Source of the DNA: Chroococcidiopsidaceae cyanobacterium YX2bin18
GTDB taxonomy: Bacteria; Cyanobacteriota; Cyanobacteriia; Cyanobacteriales; Chroococcidiopsidaceae
Assembly (NCBI GenBank): GCA_030446505.1
Contig: JAUJND010000003.1
Location: 1-64,000 of the forward strand
Direction: 5' to 3'
DNA length: 64,000 nt
Both the position numbers and the translations under genes were made by a program. A model generated the notes under the pieces. It was not told the DNA's origin. It saw only the letters and a list, made by a program, of their open reading frames with translations, and made no database searches. Every line of letters begins with the position of its first letter. Position 1 is the stretch's first letter. Of the stretch, positions 40,149-50,123 are shown piece after piece.

Positions 40149-40877
40149 ATGTCGGAACTTGGATTAACTGGGGTGCGGATTGTATTAGTAGAGCCAGCTG
40201 GTCCTTTAAATGTAGGCGCTGTAGCCCGGATAATGAAAAATATGGGGTTACAGCATTTAGTGCTAGTAAATCCTCAGTGCGATCCGCTTGCAGTTGAAGC
40301 ACAACAAATGGCAGTTCACGCGCTAGATATCCTCGAAGCCGCGCAGCAAGTAGCAACTTTACCAGAAGCATTGCTGGGGTGTACGAGGGCGATCGCTACA
40401 ACCGCTCGTGTTCGTACTTTAGCAACTCAGTTAGAAGATCCCCGCACCACCCTACCTTGGTTACTGGAGGCAGGGATAGCAGCCCTGATTTTTGGACCAG
40501 AATCCCGAGGGCTGAGTAATGAAGAGTTAATTTATGCCCAACGTTTTGTCTGCATTCCCTCAAGTCCCAACTATCCTGCACTAAATCTTGCCCAAGCAGT
40601 AGCGATTTGCTGTTATGAGCTTTATTGTAATCAGCGTTCAAGCGCCGAGAGAAGTCTAGTTACAAGCGATAAGGCTTCATTAGACGTAATGGATGGGTAT
40701 TACCAGCAATTAGAAGCTATCCTGCTTAAAATTGGTTATCTTTACCCCCATACATCAGCGAGTCGGATGCAAAAATTCCGTCAGATGTTCAATCGCGCCC
40801 AGCTTGAAAATAGTGAGGTAGCAATGTTGCGTGGAATTTTGACTCAAATGGAATGGGCGCTCTCTAAAAATCACTAA
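40149..40877 (+). CDS. TrmJ-like tRNA/rRNA 2'-O-methyltransferase (SpoU family)
   Basis: 242 residues. SpoU motifs: motif 1 PLNVGAVARIMKNMG near residue 20, motif 2 LIFGPESRGLSNEEL, motif 3 PALNLAQAVAICCYELY. The long C-terminal helical extension is the TrmJ type, which methylates the ribose at position 32 of tRNAs using SAM as a trefoil-knot dimer. The frame is intact. Confidence 0.92.
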   Translation: MSELGLTGVRIVLVEPAGPLNVGAVARIMKNMGLQHLVLVNPQCDPLAVEAQQMAVHALDILEAAQQVATLPEALLGCTRAIATTARVRTLATQLEDPRTTLPWLLEAGIAALIFGPESRGLSNEELIYAQRFVCIPSSPNYPALNLAQAVAICCYELYCNQRSSAERSLVTSDKASLDVMDGYYQQLEAILLKIGYLYPHTSASRMQKFRQMFNRAQLENSEVAMLRGILTQMEWALSKNH

Positions 40878-41186
40878 TGTTCGCTAACCTATTGGCAGTA
40901 GCAGTCATCTTGATTAAAGTAGGCAAAATGCCTGTGTTTTTAATAGCTAAATCAAATTTCCCAGTAAACTTATTGCAGAACAGCTAAATTGTAGATTTTT
41001 AACTTGCAATTTGTCGCAATTTGATAATGATTGGGATAAACTGATCAGCCAAATACCACTTGCTTTTATAACTTGCTTGGATTATTAGGGTGTACCAGGA
41101 GTTGAGTGTGGTTCAGTATGCAAATAAATCGATAGGGTCACAAGGAGTATCAGTGCCAGAATCTGGGCAGACTGACTCAACGCGGC
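40878..41186. other. Intergenic
   Basis: No separate gene is seen in 309 bases. A GTG at 41153 opens [16 protein letters not shown] in a frame one step off from the following serine hydrolase and ends after 27 codons; it could be the original N-terminus of that gene lost by a shift. Confidence 0.45.
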
Positions 41187-42533
41187 GTGAAGGCAGAAGC
41201 CCAACCCCGCCAACAACAATCGAGAAGCCAGGATAGGGATAATATTCAACCTCCTTACGAGCGGCTACACCAAAAAGCAAGTGTGAGTCGTTCATTCTCT
41301 TCTAATTCGCCGCAGTCATTGCAACAAAGGTTCCAGCAGCAAAAAAAGGGACACCGTTTAAAGCCTGTGGAGTTACCACCAAGACCAAAGATTAATCATC
41401 AAGCTGTTAATCAGGTTAGTCGCCAAGTCAAGGCATCACAGGGAATCAAGCCAAAGTCAGTGAAGGTTCCGCGCCAGTTGCCGCAGCGAAAGCGTCAAAA
41501 TACACCAATTTTGTGTATTTTGCGGCTGCTGATATTGGGAGTTGGGATTGGTGCTCTAGCGGGAACACTGTTGTCAGTTTTAGATCCTACCACTCGGATT
41601 ACGGCAAATGGCTCTAAGACTACAAATGTTCAAAAAACGCAGCAGGAACAAGCGAGTGTAGTGGTTCAACCCTCTGCTTTAAAGCTGAGTCAAGAATCAT
41701 TACCATTAAAAACAGTAGTGCAGCAGCTGGCGGCTAAAAATCCCAAGCTGATGCCAGGAGTCTTTTTTGCGGATCTAGATACTGGCGCTTACGTGGATAT
41801 GAATGGAAATTCAACCTTTTCCGCTGCCAGCATGATTAAGGTTCCGGTTCTCGTCGCTTTTTTTCAGGATGTGGATGCCGGAAAAATTCGCCTGGATGAA
41901 TTGCTGACCCTAAAACAAGAGTTGATTGGTGGCGGTTCTGGGGATATGCAATATAAACCAGTTGGCACAAAGTTCACGGCACTGGAAACGGCAACTAAGA
42001 TGATTGTCATCAGTGACAACACGGCAACAAATATGCTGATTGCCCGCATGGGTGGTGCGGCGGCTTTAAATCAGCGATTTCAAAGTTGGGGCATGAGTGC
42101 AACAGAAATTCGGAATCTGCTGCCGGATTTATCAGGCACCAACACCACAAGCCCTAGAGATTTGGGGCAGTTGATGGCTTTGGTGAATCAGGGGGATTTG
42201 ATGTCGCTGAGGTCGCGCGATCGCTTGCTGGAGATTATGCGGCGGACAAAGACAAAAACTCTGTTGCCACGCGGTCTGGGACAAGGAGCAACAATTGCCC
42301 ACAAAACAGGCGATATTGGTTCAATGGTGGGAGATGTGGGTTTAATTGATCTGCCCAACGGCAAGCGCTACATCGGTGTCGCAATGGTAAAACGCCCCCA
42401 TAACGACAATCGCGCTCAAGAGTTGATTCGCCAAGTTTCTCGTGCTGCTTACCAGGAGTTTAACAAACCAACCGTGATTCAGATTATGCCTACAACTCCT
42501 TTTGTAACTAAAACTCAGGTAGAGGGAAGATGA
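41187..42533 (+). CDS. Class A beta-lactamase-fold serine hydrolase, membrane anchored
   Basis: 448 residues from a GTG. A basic, Gln-rich cytoplasmic N-terminus of about 105 residues is followed by one membrane segment ([20 protein letters not shown]), a linker, then the enzyme domain. Active-site motifs: S215-K218 in SAASMIK, SDN at 276-278 and KTG at 373-375 in IAHKTGDIG. This is the penicillin-binding/class A beta-lactamase fold; the cyanobacterial group with an N-terminal anchor probably acts on peptidoglycan or beta-lactams in the periplasm. The last 19 bases overlap the convergent obgE end. Confidence 0.9.
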   Translation: MKAEAQPRQQQSRSQDRDNIQPPYERLHQKASVSRSFSSNSPQSLQQRFQQQKKGHRLKPVELPPRPKINHQAVNQVSRQVKASQGIKPKSVKVPRQLPQRKRQNTPILCILRLLILGVGIGALAGTLLSVLDPTTRITANGSKTTNVQKTQQEQASVVVQPSALKLSQESLPLKTVVQQLAAKNPKLMPGVFFADLDTGAYVDMNGNSTFSAASMIKVPVLVAFFQDVDAGKIRLDELLTLKQELIGGGSGDMQYKPVGTKFTALETATKMIVISDNTATNMLIARMGGAAALNQRFQSWGMSATEIRNLLPDLSGTNTTSPRDLGQLMALVNQGDLMSLRSRDRLLEIMRRTKTKTLLPRGLGQGATIAHKTGDIGSMVGDVGLIDLPNGKRYIGVAMVKRPHNDNRAQELIRQVSRAAYQEFNKPTVIQIMPTTPFVTKTQVEGR

Positions 42534-43552
42534 GGAATTAAATCTTTTGACTCCTCTTGGTTGAGTTGGTCTAAGGTTAACCAGATTTGGTGTAACAACT
42601 CATCTAGTCCTTGGCGCGTGGCGGCTGAAATCAGAAACACAGATGTTTGACTTAAAGTTGCCAGTTGTTGGGCGATTATAGAAGCAGAAACTTCGTTAAC
42701 CGCATCCACTTTGTTAATCGCCAAGATTTGGCGACGCTCTGCTAATCCGCGCCCATAAGCCTGTAATTCTTGCTGAATTGTTTGATAGTCGGCAATTGGA
42801 TCGGGGCTTGTAACATCAACTAAGTGCAGCAGTAAACGGGTGCGCTCGATGTGGCGCAAAAAATCATGTCCTAAGCCAGTCCCCAAATGAGCGCCCGCAA
42901 TTAGACCTGGAATATCAGCGAAAACAGTGCCATCACCACTAGGTTTACGTACTACACCTAAATTTGGAATTAGGGTAGTAAAGGGGTAGTCTGCCACTTT
43001 GGGACGGGCTGCTGACAAGGCGGAAATTAAAGTCGATTTACCTGCATTTGGTAGCCCAATAATTCCCACTTCTGCTAAGAGTTTTAGTTCTAGCCGCAAC
43101 AAGCGGCGTTCTCCTAGCAACCCTGGCAAAGCATATTCTGGGGCGCGGTTGCTATTGCTTAAGAAATGTTTATTTCCTAGTCCGCCTTTGCCGCCTGCTG
43201 CAACACACAAAGTTTGCTCCGGCTCAACAAAATCGCCGATCAGTTGACCTGTTTCGGCATCGTAGACAGCTGTACCGCAGGGAACTTCAATAATGTAATC
43301 GTTTCCGGCTGCGCCTGAGCAATTATTTGGTCCGCCGCGATCGCCGTCTTCTGCTTTAAAGCGATGGGCGTACTTAAAGTCGAGCAACGTTTGCAGGTTT
43401 TCTTTAGCAACCATAATCACCGAACCACCCCGTCCACCATAGCCTCCAGAGGGCCCACCAGCTGGTACATATTTTTCTCGCCGGAAGGCTACAATTCCAT
43501 CACCGCCTTTTCCGGCTTCAACTTCAATTTCTGCTTGGTCGATAAATTGCAT
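42515..43552 (-). CDS. obgE: Obg GTPase (CgtA)
   Basis: 345 residues. The glycine-rich Obg domain ([32 protein letters not shown]) covers about residues 1-158; the G domain has G1 GLPNAGKST at 166-174, G3 DIPGL from 213, and G4 NKVD. It is a ribosome-associated GTPase needed for 50S assembly and stress responses. The C-terminus is short, with no OCT domain. The frame is intact. Confidence 0.97.
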   Translation of the reverse strand: MQFIDQAEIEVEAGKGGDGIVAFRREKYVPAGGPSGGYGGRGGSVIMVAKENLQTLLDFKYAHRFKAEDGDRGGPNNCSGAAGNDYIIEVPCGTAVYDAETGQLIGDFVEPEQTLCVAAGGKGGLGNKHFLSNSNRAPEYALPGLLGERRLLRLELKLLAEVGIIGLPNAGKSTLISALSAARPKVADYPFTTLIPNLGVVRKPSGDGTVFADIPGLIAGAHLGTGLGHDFLRHIERTRLLLHLVDVTSPDPIADYQTIQQELQAYGRGLAERRQILAINKVDAVNEVSASIIAQQLATLSQTSVFLISAATRQGLDELLHQIWLTLDQLNQEESKDLIPHLPST

Positions 43553-43630
43553 AGATTTAAGAGCGTTTAGCTATCAGCTATCAGCTATCAGCTTAAGAGA
43601 AGGGCTGACCACTGACTGCTGACAGCTAAT

Positions 43631-44323
43631 TTAACAATATTCTGAGACATCTTCACCGCAATCATCCGCTAGGTAAGACAAGGCACGGAAGCGCAAACCC
43701 ACTAGCTGTTCGTAAAGGGGGTTGAGCTTACACAGTGGCGGAATGTGAACGAGCTTATGACCAAAAAGCTTGACATCTCGTTCAAAAGGACACTGAGGGG
43801 GAATCATTTTGCACAAGAACTGCGCCACTTTCGGGTCTTGAATTTCTAACTTATCGAGCCAGTCGCGGACGGGGTGCAGGACATCGATTTCAGTTTGCGT
43901 AGGAGGAGTTATGGGGGTAGTAGACTGCACACTGGCGTTACTGTCATAAAGAGTTTGACGTAGGGCTTTTAATACATCCTCCTGCTGTCCCAAGGTTTCG
44001 CAGAACTGGTGCAATAGCTGATCTTCAGAAACGGAATACGTGCCATCCGCGATCGCCACCATTACGGCTGTGCGTAAGAAATTTTCCGCAGCGGCTGTAT
44101 TTTTCCCTAAAACTGCCGCTAATTCCTGTGGTTTAATTGGTTCTAATAACCTTAAATTCAGGTCAGGAGAGGGTTCATCCTGTGTTAAAGCAGCAATTAC
44201 CTGTTGTTCTTGAGGAGCAAAGTTGCCGTCTGCCCAAGCAATAGCTAGCAGTCCCCGCAGCCAAGCTGTAACATGTTCGGGGCTATAGTTTGGTTTAATA
44301 AGGCATGTCATGAGATAGCTCAT
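43631..44323 (-). CDS. TerB-like plus Mo-nitrogenase C-terminal-domain protein
   Basis: 230 residues. The first ~125 residues are helical and TerB-like (WLRGLLAIAWADGNFAPQEQ, and a second similar half with VMVAIADGTYSVSEDQ). The C-terminal ~85 residues are the PF06967 domain: HPVRDWLDKLEIQDPKVAQF, PPQCPFERDVKLFGHKLVHI, LNPLYEQLVGLRFRALSYLA. That domain was named from an extension of some nitrogenase proteins, but the stand-alone cyanobacterial forms are of unknown function and do not prove nitrogen fixation. Confidence 0.85.
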   Translation of the reverse strand: MSYLMTCLIKPNYSPEHVTAWLRGLLAIAWADGNFAPQEQQVIAALTQDEPSPDLNLRLLEPIKPQELAAVLGKNTAAAENFLRTAVMVAIADGTYSVSEDQLLHQFCETLGQQEDVLKALRQTLYDSNASVQSTTPITPPTQTEIDVLHPVRDWLDKLEIQDPKVAQFLCKMIPPQCPFERDVKLFGHKLVHIPPLCKLNPLYEQLVGLRFRALSYLADDCGEDVSEYC

Positions 44324-44479
44324 AGAAATAAGAAGAATAAATTTATTTTAGATTTTAGATTTAGCTGCATACCCCTTGCTTTGGTATGAAACACCATGCC
44401 ACACCAACTAAACATTCCCAAGCACAAGCTGTCAGATCACCGATGTAAACTAGAAAGCTATTAATGTAAGGATGCTTGT

Positions 44480-44848
44480 GTGACTCTACCAGAATTTGGA
44501 TTGTTTCTGATTGCAATTTTAATGAGCGTCGCTGGACAGTGGTTGCTCAAAGCAGGAGCATTGAAGCTGGGTCAAGTTAATACCAGCAATTTTAGTAGTC
44601 ATGTTTTAGGCATCCTCACTAATCCAGAACTGTTGATGGGTTTGACTTGCTATGGCTTGGGAGCGATCGTATATATTCTGGTATTAACACGGGTCAAACT
44701 TAGCGTTGCTGGTCCTGCTGCCGCTGTAGTTTACGTATTTACTGTTTTATTAGGCTACTTTGTGTTTCAAGAACCAATTCCTTTAAGCCGTGTAATCGGA
44801 TTGGGACTAATTACCTGCGGCGTTTTATTAGTGATTTGGAAAAGTTAA
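44480..44848 (+). CDS. Small multidrug-resistance/EamA-type membrane transporter
   Basis: 122 residues from a GTG. Four hydrophobic helices (EFGLFLIAILMSVAGQWLLK at the start; GLGLITCGVLLVIW at the end), with the DMT pattern VKLSVAGPAAAVVYVFTVLL and FVFQEPIPLSRVIGLGLI. Half-size transporters of this kind work as dimers; the substrate is unknown, and because it adjoins a glycan locus, export of a lipid-linked sugar (as for ArnE/F) is possible. The frame is intact. Confidence 0.85.
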   Translation: MTLPEFGLFLIAILMSVAGQWLLKAGALKLGQVNTSNFSSHVLGILTNPELLMGLTCYGLGAIVYILVLTRVKLSVAGPAAAVVYVFTVLLGYFVFQEPIPLSRVIGLGLITCGVLLVIWKS

Positions 44849-44866
44849 AGAAAGTGGGATAATACT

Positions 44867-45651
44867 TCAACTTTCGATTGATACCTTAAGCTTATGGATG
44901 GTAGAGCGGCAAAATGAATAAATTTTGCTAGGGGGCTGATAAACTCGATTAATTAATCTCAAGTTTTTTAACTCTCTTTTAAAAAAAGGATGTTGATTAA
45001 GTTGTTCTTCAAATATATTTTGCACATATTTATAAAGTTCGATATCTAATTCATTGTAGTTTTCTATTAGCTTCAAAGTATCTCTAGAAATATCTTTTTT
45101 AGCAGGTCTATTCTTGGTCGTATTTTGCTTAAAATACACAGGAATTTTCCAGTTAAGCTTTGCTTGCATTAAAATTAAAGTTGCATCAAATTTTTCAGTT
45201 AATCTGACAACTGCGAAATGTTCTTGAATATTCTTCTTTGCACTTTCTAGCATCTCTGCTGAGCCTTTGCCATAGTCAGTAATTGCTCCTAAAGTAGATA
45301 AGAGTCTAGCTTGACCATTATCTGTATGCAGACATATTCCACTGGAAACAAAATTTTTCAAGCTAATGTTTTGGGATGTTACTTGTTGATGGAGTTGGTT
45401 ACAGGACTTACTCAGTACGTAGTAATAATGAGAAATAACTCGCTCAACTGGATCGCGCATTAGTGTTATATAAGTAGATGGCTGGGGGAAAGATTCATGC
45501 AATCCAAAGTACAAGGGCTATCAATTGTAAAAATAGTAGATTTTTTATACTGCCGTTCTAAGATTGTATTCAAGGTGCATCCTGCGGTCTTGGGAATATG
45601 AAGAAAAATTACTGATGGTTCTAGGATGTTTCTGTTAAAATTCTTCATCAA
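44867..45651 (-). pseudogene. Sulfotransferase (family 2 type), internal deletion
   Basis: The N-terminal frame carries the 5'-phosphosulfate loop FLHIPKTAGCTLNTIL; the second frame carries YFGLHESFPQPSTYITLMRDPVERVISHYYYV, the 3'-phosphate-binding part, and the C-terminal helices. Between IFTIDS and LYFGLHE about 35-40 codons normally present in these proteins are missing and the frame changes, so this is a deletion rather than a one-base error. The intact enzyme would use PAPS to sulfate a glycan. Confidence 0.85.
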
Positions 45652-45721
45652 ACGTTAATTCCTTTTAAATACATTGACACTTAGCAAGTGTACCTGGAAA
45701 CATATTTATCAGAAGAATGGG

Positions 45722-47096
45722 TTTAAAACCCCGTCATGCCTGCATAGCGGAGGACGGCTTTACACAGTGACGTGTTTAGTGTAAGTTAATTCTATGCTAA
45801 ATATGACGTGGGAATTCAAACTAGAACCAACTTCAGAGCAGGTCAAACTCATCGAGCGAATACTCGGCGTGTGTCGTAGCGTGTGGAATTTCGCTTTACG
45901 CGAAAGGAAAGACTGGTTGAATTCCCGCAAGTCGCCCGTCAATGCCTGTTCCATCGTGCAGGAATATATTCTTCCTGCTGACGAGCCATACCCTAGTTAC
46001 CACACTCAGGCTAAACGATTAACTCAGGCAAAAGAACAATTCCCAAAACTCAAAGACGTACACTCTCAAGTGCTACAACAAGTTTTGAGAACGCTGGATA
46101 GGTCTTTTGAGGACATGAGAGCGATGAAGTTAGGCTTTCCTCGCTTCAAAAACAAATACCGAATGCGGTCATTTGTATTTCCTCAATTGGGCAAGAATCC
46201 AATTAATGGTAACTTGCTTAAACTGCCCCAACTTGGACAGATACACCTGCGTTTGTCGCGTCCAATTCCAGAGGGTTTTGAGATTAAGCAGGCTAGGGTT
46301 GTGCGACGGGCATCTGGCTACTTCGTCATGTTGGTATTACAGTTAAATGTATCAGTACCAGATACACGGATATCCGGTCATCCGCGAGGATTGGATCTAG
46401 GTTTTGATAAATTCGTAGCTACTAGCGACTCGGAGCAAGTTAATAGATCCCGCTTTCTGTCAACTCTACAACGCGAGATGAAATTGCTGCAACGTAGGTT
46501 AAAACACAAGCAGAAGGGTTCTAACAATAGACACAAGCTCAATCGTAAAATAGCAAGAATTCATCAACGAATTACCGATACTAGAAAAGACTGGCACTTT
46601 GAACTATCCCACCATCTTTGTGATGGAACAGGAATGATGTTTGTTGAAGATATTGACTTTCGCACTTGGGCGAGAGGGATGTACAGCCGCCATAGTGCCG
46701 ACGCTGGCTTTGGTCAATTCGTTAATATCTTGCAATGGGTATGTTTTAAGCGGGGTGTATTTTTCTCAAAAGTAGACAAGAACTACACTAGTCAGCAATG
46801 TCCTGAGTGTGGGACGCATACAGGTAAGAAAGAATTGAGCGAACGAATTCATTCCTGTCCTGTATGCTTCTACACTGCTTCGCGACGTGGCAGCGGCACA
46901 AGTAATTAGAAATCGTGCGTGGAATTGGTTTCTGGTTCTGGGTCAGGGCATGACCTGGAAGTAAAAGAAATTGTCTGTGGACTGGATGCGGCGGGGACTG
47001 GCGGCAACGTTAGTCTAGCTAGCACGGGACGAAGCAGAAAGCTCAAGAAGTGATTTTGGGAATCCCCGCACCTTTCAGGTCGGGGAGGATGTCAAC
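45722..47096 (+). mobile_element. IS200/IS605-type element with tnpB only
   Basis: The left end has a hairpin region starting at AAAACCCCGTCATG with a distal CGGAGGACGG (45729-45760). The right end has CCCCGCACCTTTCAGGTCGGGG (47064-47085), a compact stem-loop followed by AGGATGTCAA, the usual right-end/omega-RNA ending of such elements. No tnpA is present. Outer boundaries are approximate. Confidence 0.75.
45794..47056 (+). pseudogene. tnpB: TnpB RNA-guided nuclease, C-terminal frameshift
   Basis: The main frame (371 residues) has RuvC Asp D201 in RGLDLGFDKFVAT, Glu E285 in MMFVEDIDF, and the zinc finger C336/C339 (QQCPECG) and C355/C358 (HSCPVC). It ends prematurely at 46909 in an aberrant SRRGSGTSN. 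The correct third RuvC motif, RDVAAAQVIRNRAWNW, lies in another frame a few bases earlier (shift about 46875), and the tail continues to LASTGRSRKLKK at 47056 after another shift. TnpB normally uses the RNA made from the element's right end to cut DNA and retain the IS. Confidence 0.88.
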
Positions 47097-47145
47097 AGTT
47101 AAATGTATAGGTAGCACTTAATAGTAGTATTTCCTCAATAGCATT

Positions 47146-48192
47146 TTACAAATACTGAGATAAAACTTTACGGTAGCAATTGGTTTTTGTCCAGCTAAAA
47201 GTATTCGCTCTATTAATACCAAGCGTAATCATGTGCGATCGCAATTTTGAATTAGCTGCAATTGCCTGCATAGCGGCAGTGATTTCCTTTGTGTTGTAAG
47301 GGTTAACCAAAAGAGCAGCATCGCCAGCGACTTCGGGTAGGGATGAGAGGTTGGAGGTAATAACAGGTGTGCCGCAAGCCATTGCTTCTAAAACGGGGAT
47401 ACCAAAGCCTTCCCAGAGGTTGGGGAAGACAAGCGCGATCGCCCTATTAAGTAAGATTGGTAACTGACTATAGGGAACATAATCGAGAAATTTAACTGAA
47501 TCATTTATCCCTAGTTGCTCTATGTCAGCTTTAAGAGGTGGAGTATGACGTGGATCAGTTGAGCCTACTAGCCAAAGTTCGTAATCACGGCATGGTAGTG
47601 CAGCGAAGGCAGCAACTATGCGGTGTAAGTTTTTGTAAGGGTCATGCCGTCCGATGTAAATAAAGTAGTTGCTCTTAGGCAGGTCGAGAAAGCGGAAGTG
47701 GTTAGCGTCGTGTGCCAAAAGTATCGGGGTAATTTTACTAGCTGGGATATTAAAGAAGTCAACGATGTCTTTAGCAGTAGCAGTGGAGTTACAGAGGATA
47801 TGTTGTGCCTGTGCCAGAACTTGGGAATGTAGTAGCGCTGATAGGTAGTGAGGGGTGATGGTTTGGGAAAGCGGAGGGCGATCAGGTCATGGACAGTGAC
47901 AATGTAGCGGCAGTTAGAGAACAAAGGGGCTTCAGGGACAGGGGAAAATAATAGCGCGAATGCAATTGTTTGTAAATTCGTGGTAGTTGCAGTTGAGTCC
48001 ACACAAGGCGACGCAGATGCCCTTTCGTGCCGTAGTCAGGGTTTAAATTCGGGGTACTGGATAGCAGTTGGAGTTAGCAATGTGTGAAGTTAGTAAGGTA
48101 GGGTTAAGGCAATGCAGGTGAGGAAAGAGGTTAGTGGCGTAAGTTGTTATCCCTGTTGGTTTAGTGGTGAGGAACGACAGGTTAACTAAGAC
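47146..48192 (-). pseudogene. GT4-family glycosyltransferase, at least three frameshifts
   Basis: Pieces in order: VLVNLSFLTTKPTGITTYAT (48192-48043, read in frame with the upstream GT2), then NPDYGTKGHLRRLVWTQLQL, then RYIVTVHDLIALRFPKPSPL (48002 frame), then the long intact C-terminal half YFIYIGRHDPYKNLHRIVAA to [17 protein letters not shown] (from 47718). The C-terminal half has the GT4 nucleotide-sugar site [20 protein letters not shown]. It would have added a sugar, such as mannose or rhamnose, to the lipid-linked glycan. Confidence 0.85.
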
Positions 48193-49068
48193 TGTGTTTG
48201 ACAAAATGGTAAAGGATCGCCTCAGATAAAGTAATACGCCATAAAGTTTACCAAATGCTACTTTTGGTCTTAATAAGATTAAAATAATTGCGTAGATAAT
48301 TAGCCGAACTAATCTTATTACTAAGAACAGCTTATTAGTATATCTTTCTAAGGTTAACAAGTAGCTGTAGGTACTATGCTTGATTTTCCTAAATATATTT
48401 TTATTAGTAATAGACGAGGGACTATGAATTACAGTTAGCTGTTTAGTAACTGCTACTAAATGACCTTGATTAGCATAACGTCTGCAAAAATCGAAGTCCT
48501 CATAATAAAGAAAATAAGCTGAATCAAATTGGGGGCATTCAGGAAATATCCGGAGATTAATTAGTAAACTACAGGCTGAAACCCAATCACAACAAATATA
48601 TTCTGCATCAGAATCAGTTAAATAGTCCTGATTTAAAATTGCCCCAGTTGCAGGAATAAATTTACCACCAGCAAACCAAACCTTATTGTTAGGAGTATAA
48701 ATAACTGTGCCGACAATTGAAAGTTCTGAGTTAGCTTTAAAAAATAAATCTACTTTATCTAAAACGGATTCTACAATATATGTATCTGGATTGATTAACC
48801 AAACAATTGCCTGATTATCTTGGCTATAAATCCAGCTTAAACCTAAATTACAAGCTCTACCAAAGCCTAGATTAGCTCCTGATTCAAGAATTAATACAAA
48901 TTCTGACTTAAGCAAATGAATAGACTTATCTTGAGGTGAATTATTAACAACAACTATTTTGTGAGGAATAGTCTTACTAGCTTGAATAGAACTGATTAAC
49001 TGAGTAACTAAACTTGTTGAATAATAATTAACTGTTAAAAAGTAAATCACGCCAGTTCGATTTGACAA
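48043..49068 (-). CDS. GT2-family glycosyltransferase (rhamnosyltransferase-like), fused by frame to GT4 remnant
   Basis: Up to about residue 290 this is a GT2 enzyme: FLTVNYYSTSLVTQLISSIQ at the start, NLGFGRACNLGLSW, the donor-site WLINPDT, and YFLYYEDFDFCRRYANQGH, the WbbL-like rhamnosyltransferase pattern, followed by a C-terminal hydrophobic helix pair. After LRRSF the same frame continues without a stop into the first ~50 residues of the following GT4 gene, ending at 48043. The original stop and GT4 start have evidently been lost. Catalytic parts are intact. Confidence 0.85.
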   Translation of the reverse strand: MSNRTGVIYFLTVNYYSTSLVTQLISSIQASKTIPHKIVVVNNSPQDKSIHLLKSEFVLILESGANLGFGRACNLGLSWIYSQDNQAIVWLINPDTYIVESVLDKVDLFFKANSELSIVGTVIYTPNNKVWFAGGKFIPATGAILNQDYLTDSDAEYICCDWVSACSLLINLRIFPECPQFDSAYFLYYEDFDFCRRYANQGHLVAVTKQLTVIHSPSSITNKNIFRKIKHSTYSYLLTLERYTNKLFLVIRLVRLIIYAIILILLRPKVAFGKLYGVLLYLRRSFTILSNTVLVNLSFLTTKPTGITTYATNLFPHLHCLNPTLLTSHIANSNCYPVPRI

Positions 49069-50123
49069 TCATCACCAATCAGGAAGCGTAAAGCTTTCGG
49101 GCGGCGGGGTGCAACAGTTATCTGGGCGCGTTGACCAATCACACTATCAATAATGCGTTGATGAATTCTAGCAATTTGAGCGCCTTGTAAAACTACACTG
49201 TGTTCCAGGTCTGTATCGATCATTATTACTTGGTTAGCAATGCTACTGTAAGGACCAATGAAGCAGTTTTCTATATAGCAATCGCTACCAATTATGACTG
49301 GACCACGAATTGTGCAGTTAATTATTTGGGATCTAGAACCGATTTCCACTCGCCCGATTACCTGACTTTGAGCATCTACTTCGCCAAGTATTGAAGTTGT
49401 CAGGCAAGTATCGAGAATCAGTCGGTTGGCTTCTAATAAATCATCTTTTTTCCCAGTGTCTAACCACCAGCCTTCCAGATTACAAGCTGATACTTGCTTT
49501 TGCTGGTTTATCAGGCATTGAATTGCGTCTGTGATTTCTAGTTCTCCCCTGGAAGAAGGTTGAATACAAGCGATCGCCTGATGAATAACGGGGGAAAAGA
49601 AATAAACACCTACTAGAGCCAGATTCGAGGCAGGGACTTGAGGTTTTTCGACTAACTCTAAAACGCGCCCGTGTTCATCTACTGTGGCAACACCAAAAGC
49701 GCTAGGGTTGGCAACCTGACGTAGCAAAATCAGGGCATCTGGATCTGTTTCCTTAAATTTTGTCAAAAAGTGGCTCAAGTCGCCTTGTTGAATTAAGTTA
49801 TCGCCCAAATACATAATGAAGGGTTCATTACCTAAGAAGGGTTGGGCAATTTGGACGGCGTGAGCGAGTCCAGCGGGTTTGTCTTGGAGAATGTATGTAA
49901 TATTTGCCCCAAAGTAATCGCCTGTTCCAGTTTTAGTTTGCACTTCTCCACCAGTTTCCGGGCTGATAATAATGCCGATATCGATAATCCCAGCAGCGAC
50001 TATTTCTTCAATGCCGTACCAGAGGATTGGTTTATTGGCGACTGGCACAAGTTGTTTAGCCCCAGTGTAGGTGATCGGTCGTAAGCGTGTGCCTTTACCG
50101 CCGGAGAGAATTAGTGCTTTCAT
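49047..50123 (-). CDS. rmlA: Glucose-1-phosphate thymidylyltransferase, long RmlA type
   Basis: 358 residues. MKALILSGGKGTRLRPITYT is the nucleotide-binding start; FIMYLGDNLIQQGDLSHFL and VEKPQVPASNLALVGVYFF are family motifs. Unlike the 290-residue RmlA, the C-terminal ~110 residues form hexapeptide-type repeats (VIGRVEIGSRSQIINCTIRG), typical of the long version found in cyanobacteria and actinomycetes. It makes dTDP-glucose for rhamnose or related deoxysugars. It overlaps rmlD by 29 bases and the GT2 gene by 22 bases, indicating one transcript. Confidence 0.93.
   Translation of the reverse strand: MKALILSGGKGTRLRPITYTGAKQLVPVANKPILWYGIEEIVAAGIIDIGIIISPETGGEVQTKTGTGDYFGANITYILQDKPAGLAHAVQIAQPFLGNEPFIMYLGDNLIQQGDLSHFLTKFKETDPDALILLRQVANPSAFGVATVDEHGRVLELVEKPQVPASNLALVGVYFFSPVIHQAIACIQPSSRGELEITDAIQCLINQQKQVSACNLEGWWLDTGKKDDLLEANRLILDTCLTTSILGEVDAQSQVIGRVEIGSRSQIINCTIRGPVIIGSDCYIENCFIGPYSSIANQVIMIDTDLEHSVVLQGAQIARIHQRIIDSVIGQRAQITVAPRRPKALRFLIGDDCQIELA

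Noticed and set aside
43566-43592. Repeats AGCTATC as a CRISPR or binding array
   Set aside because: Only three heptamers without spacers in an intergenic region; too short for CRISPR and with no cas genes.
43631-44323. Evidence that the organism fixes nitrogen
   Set aside because: The PF06967 domain occurs in stand-alone cyanobacterial proteins also outside nif clusters, so it does not prove nitrogen fixation.
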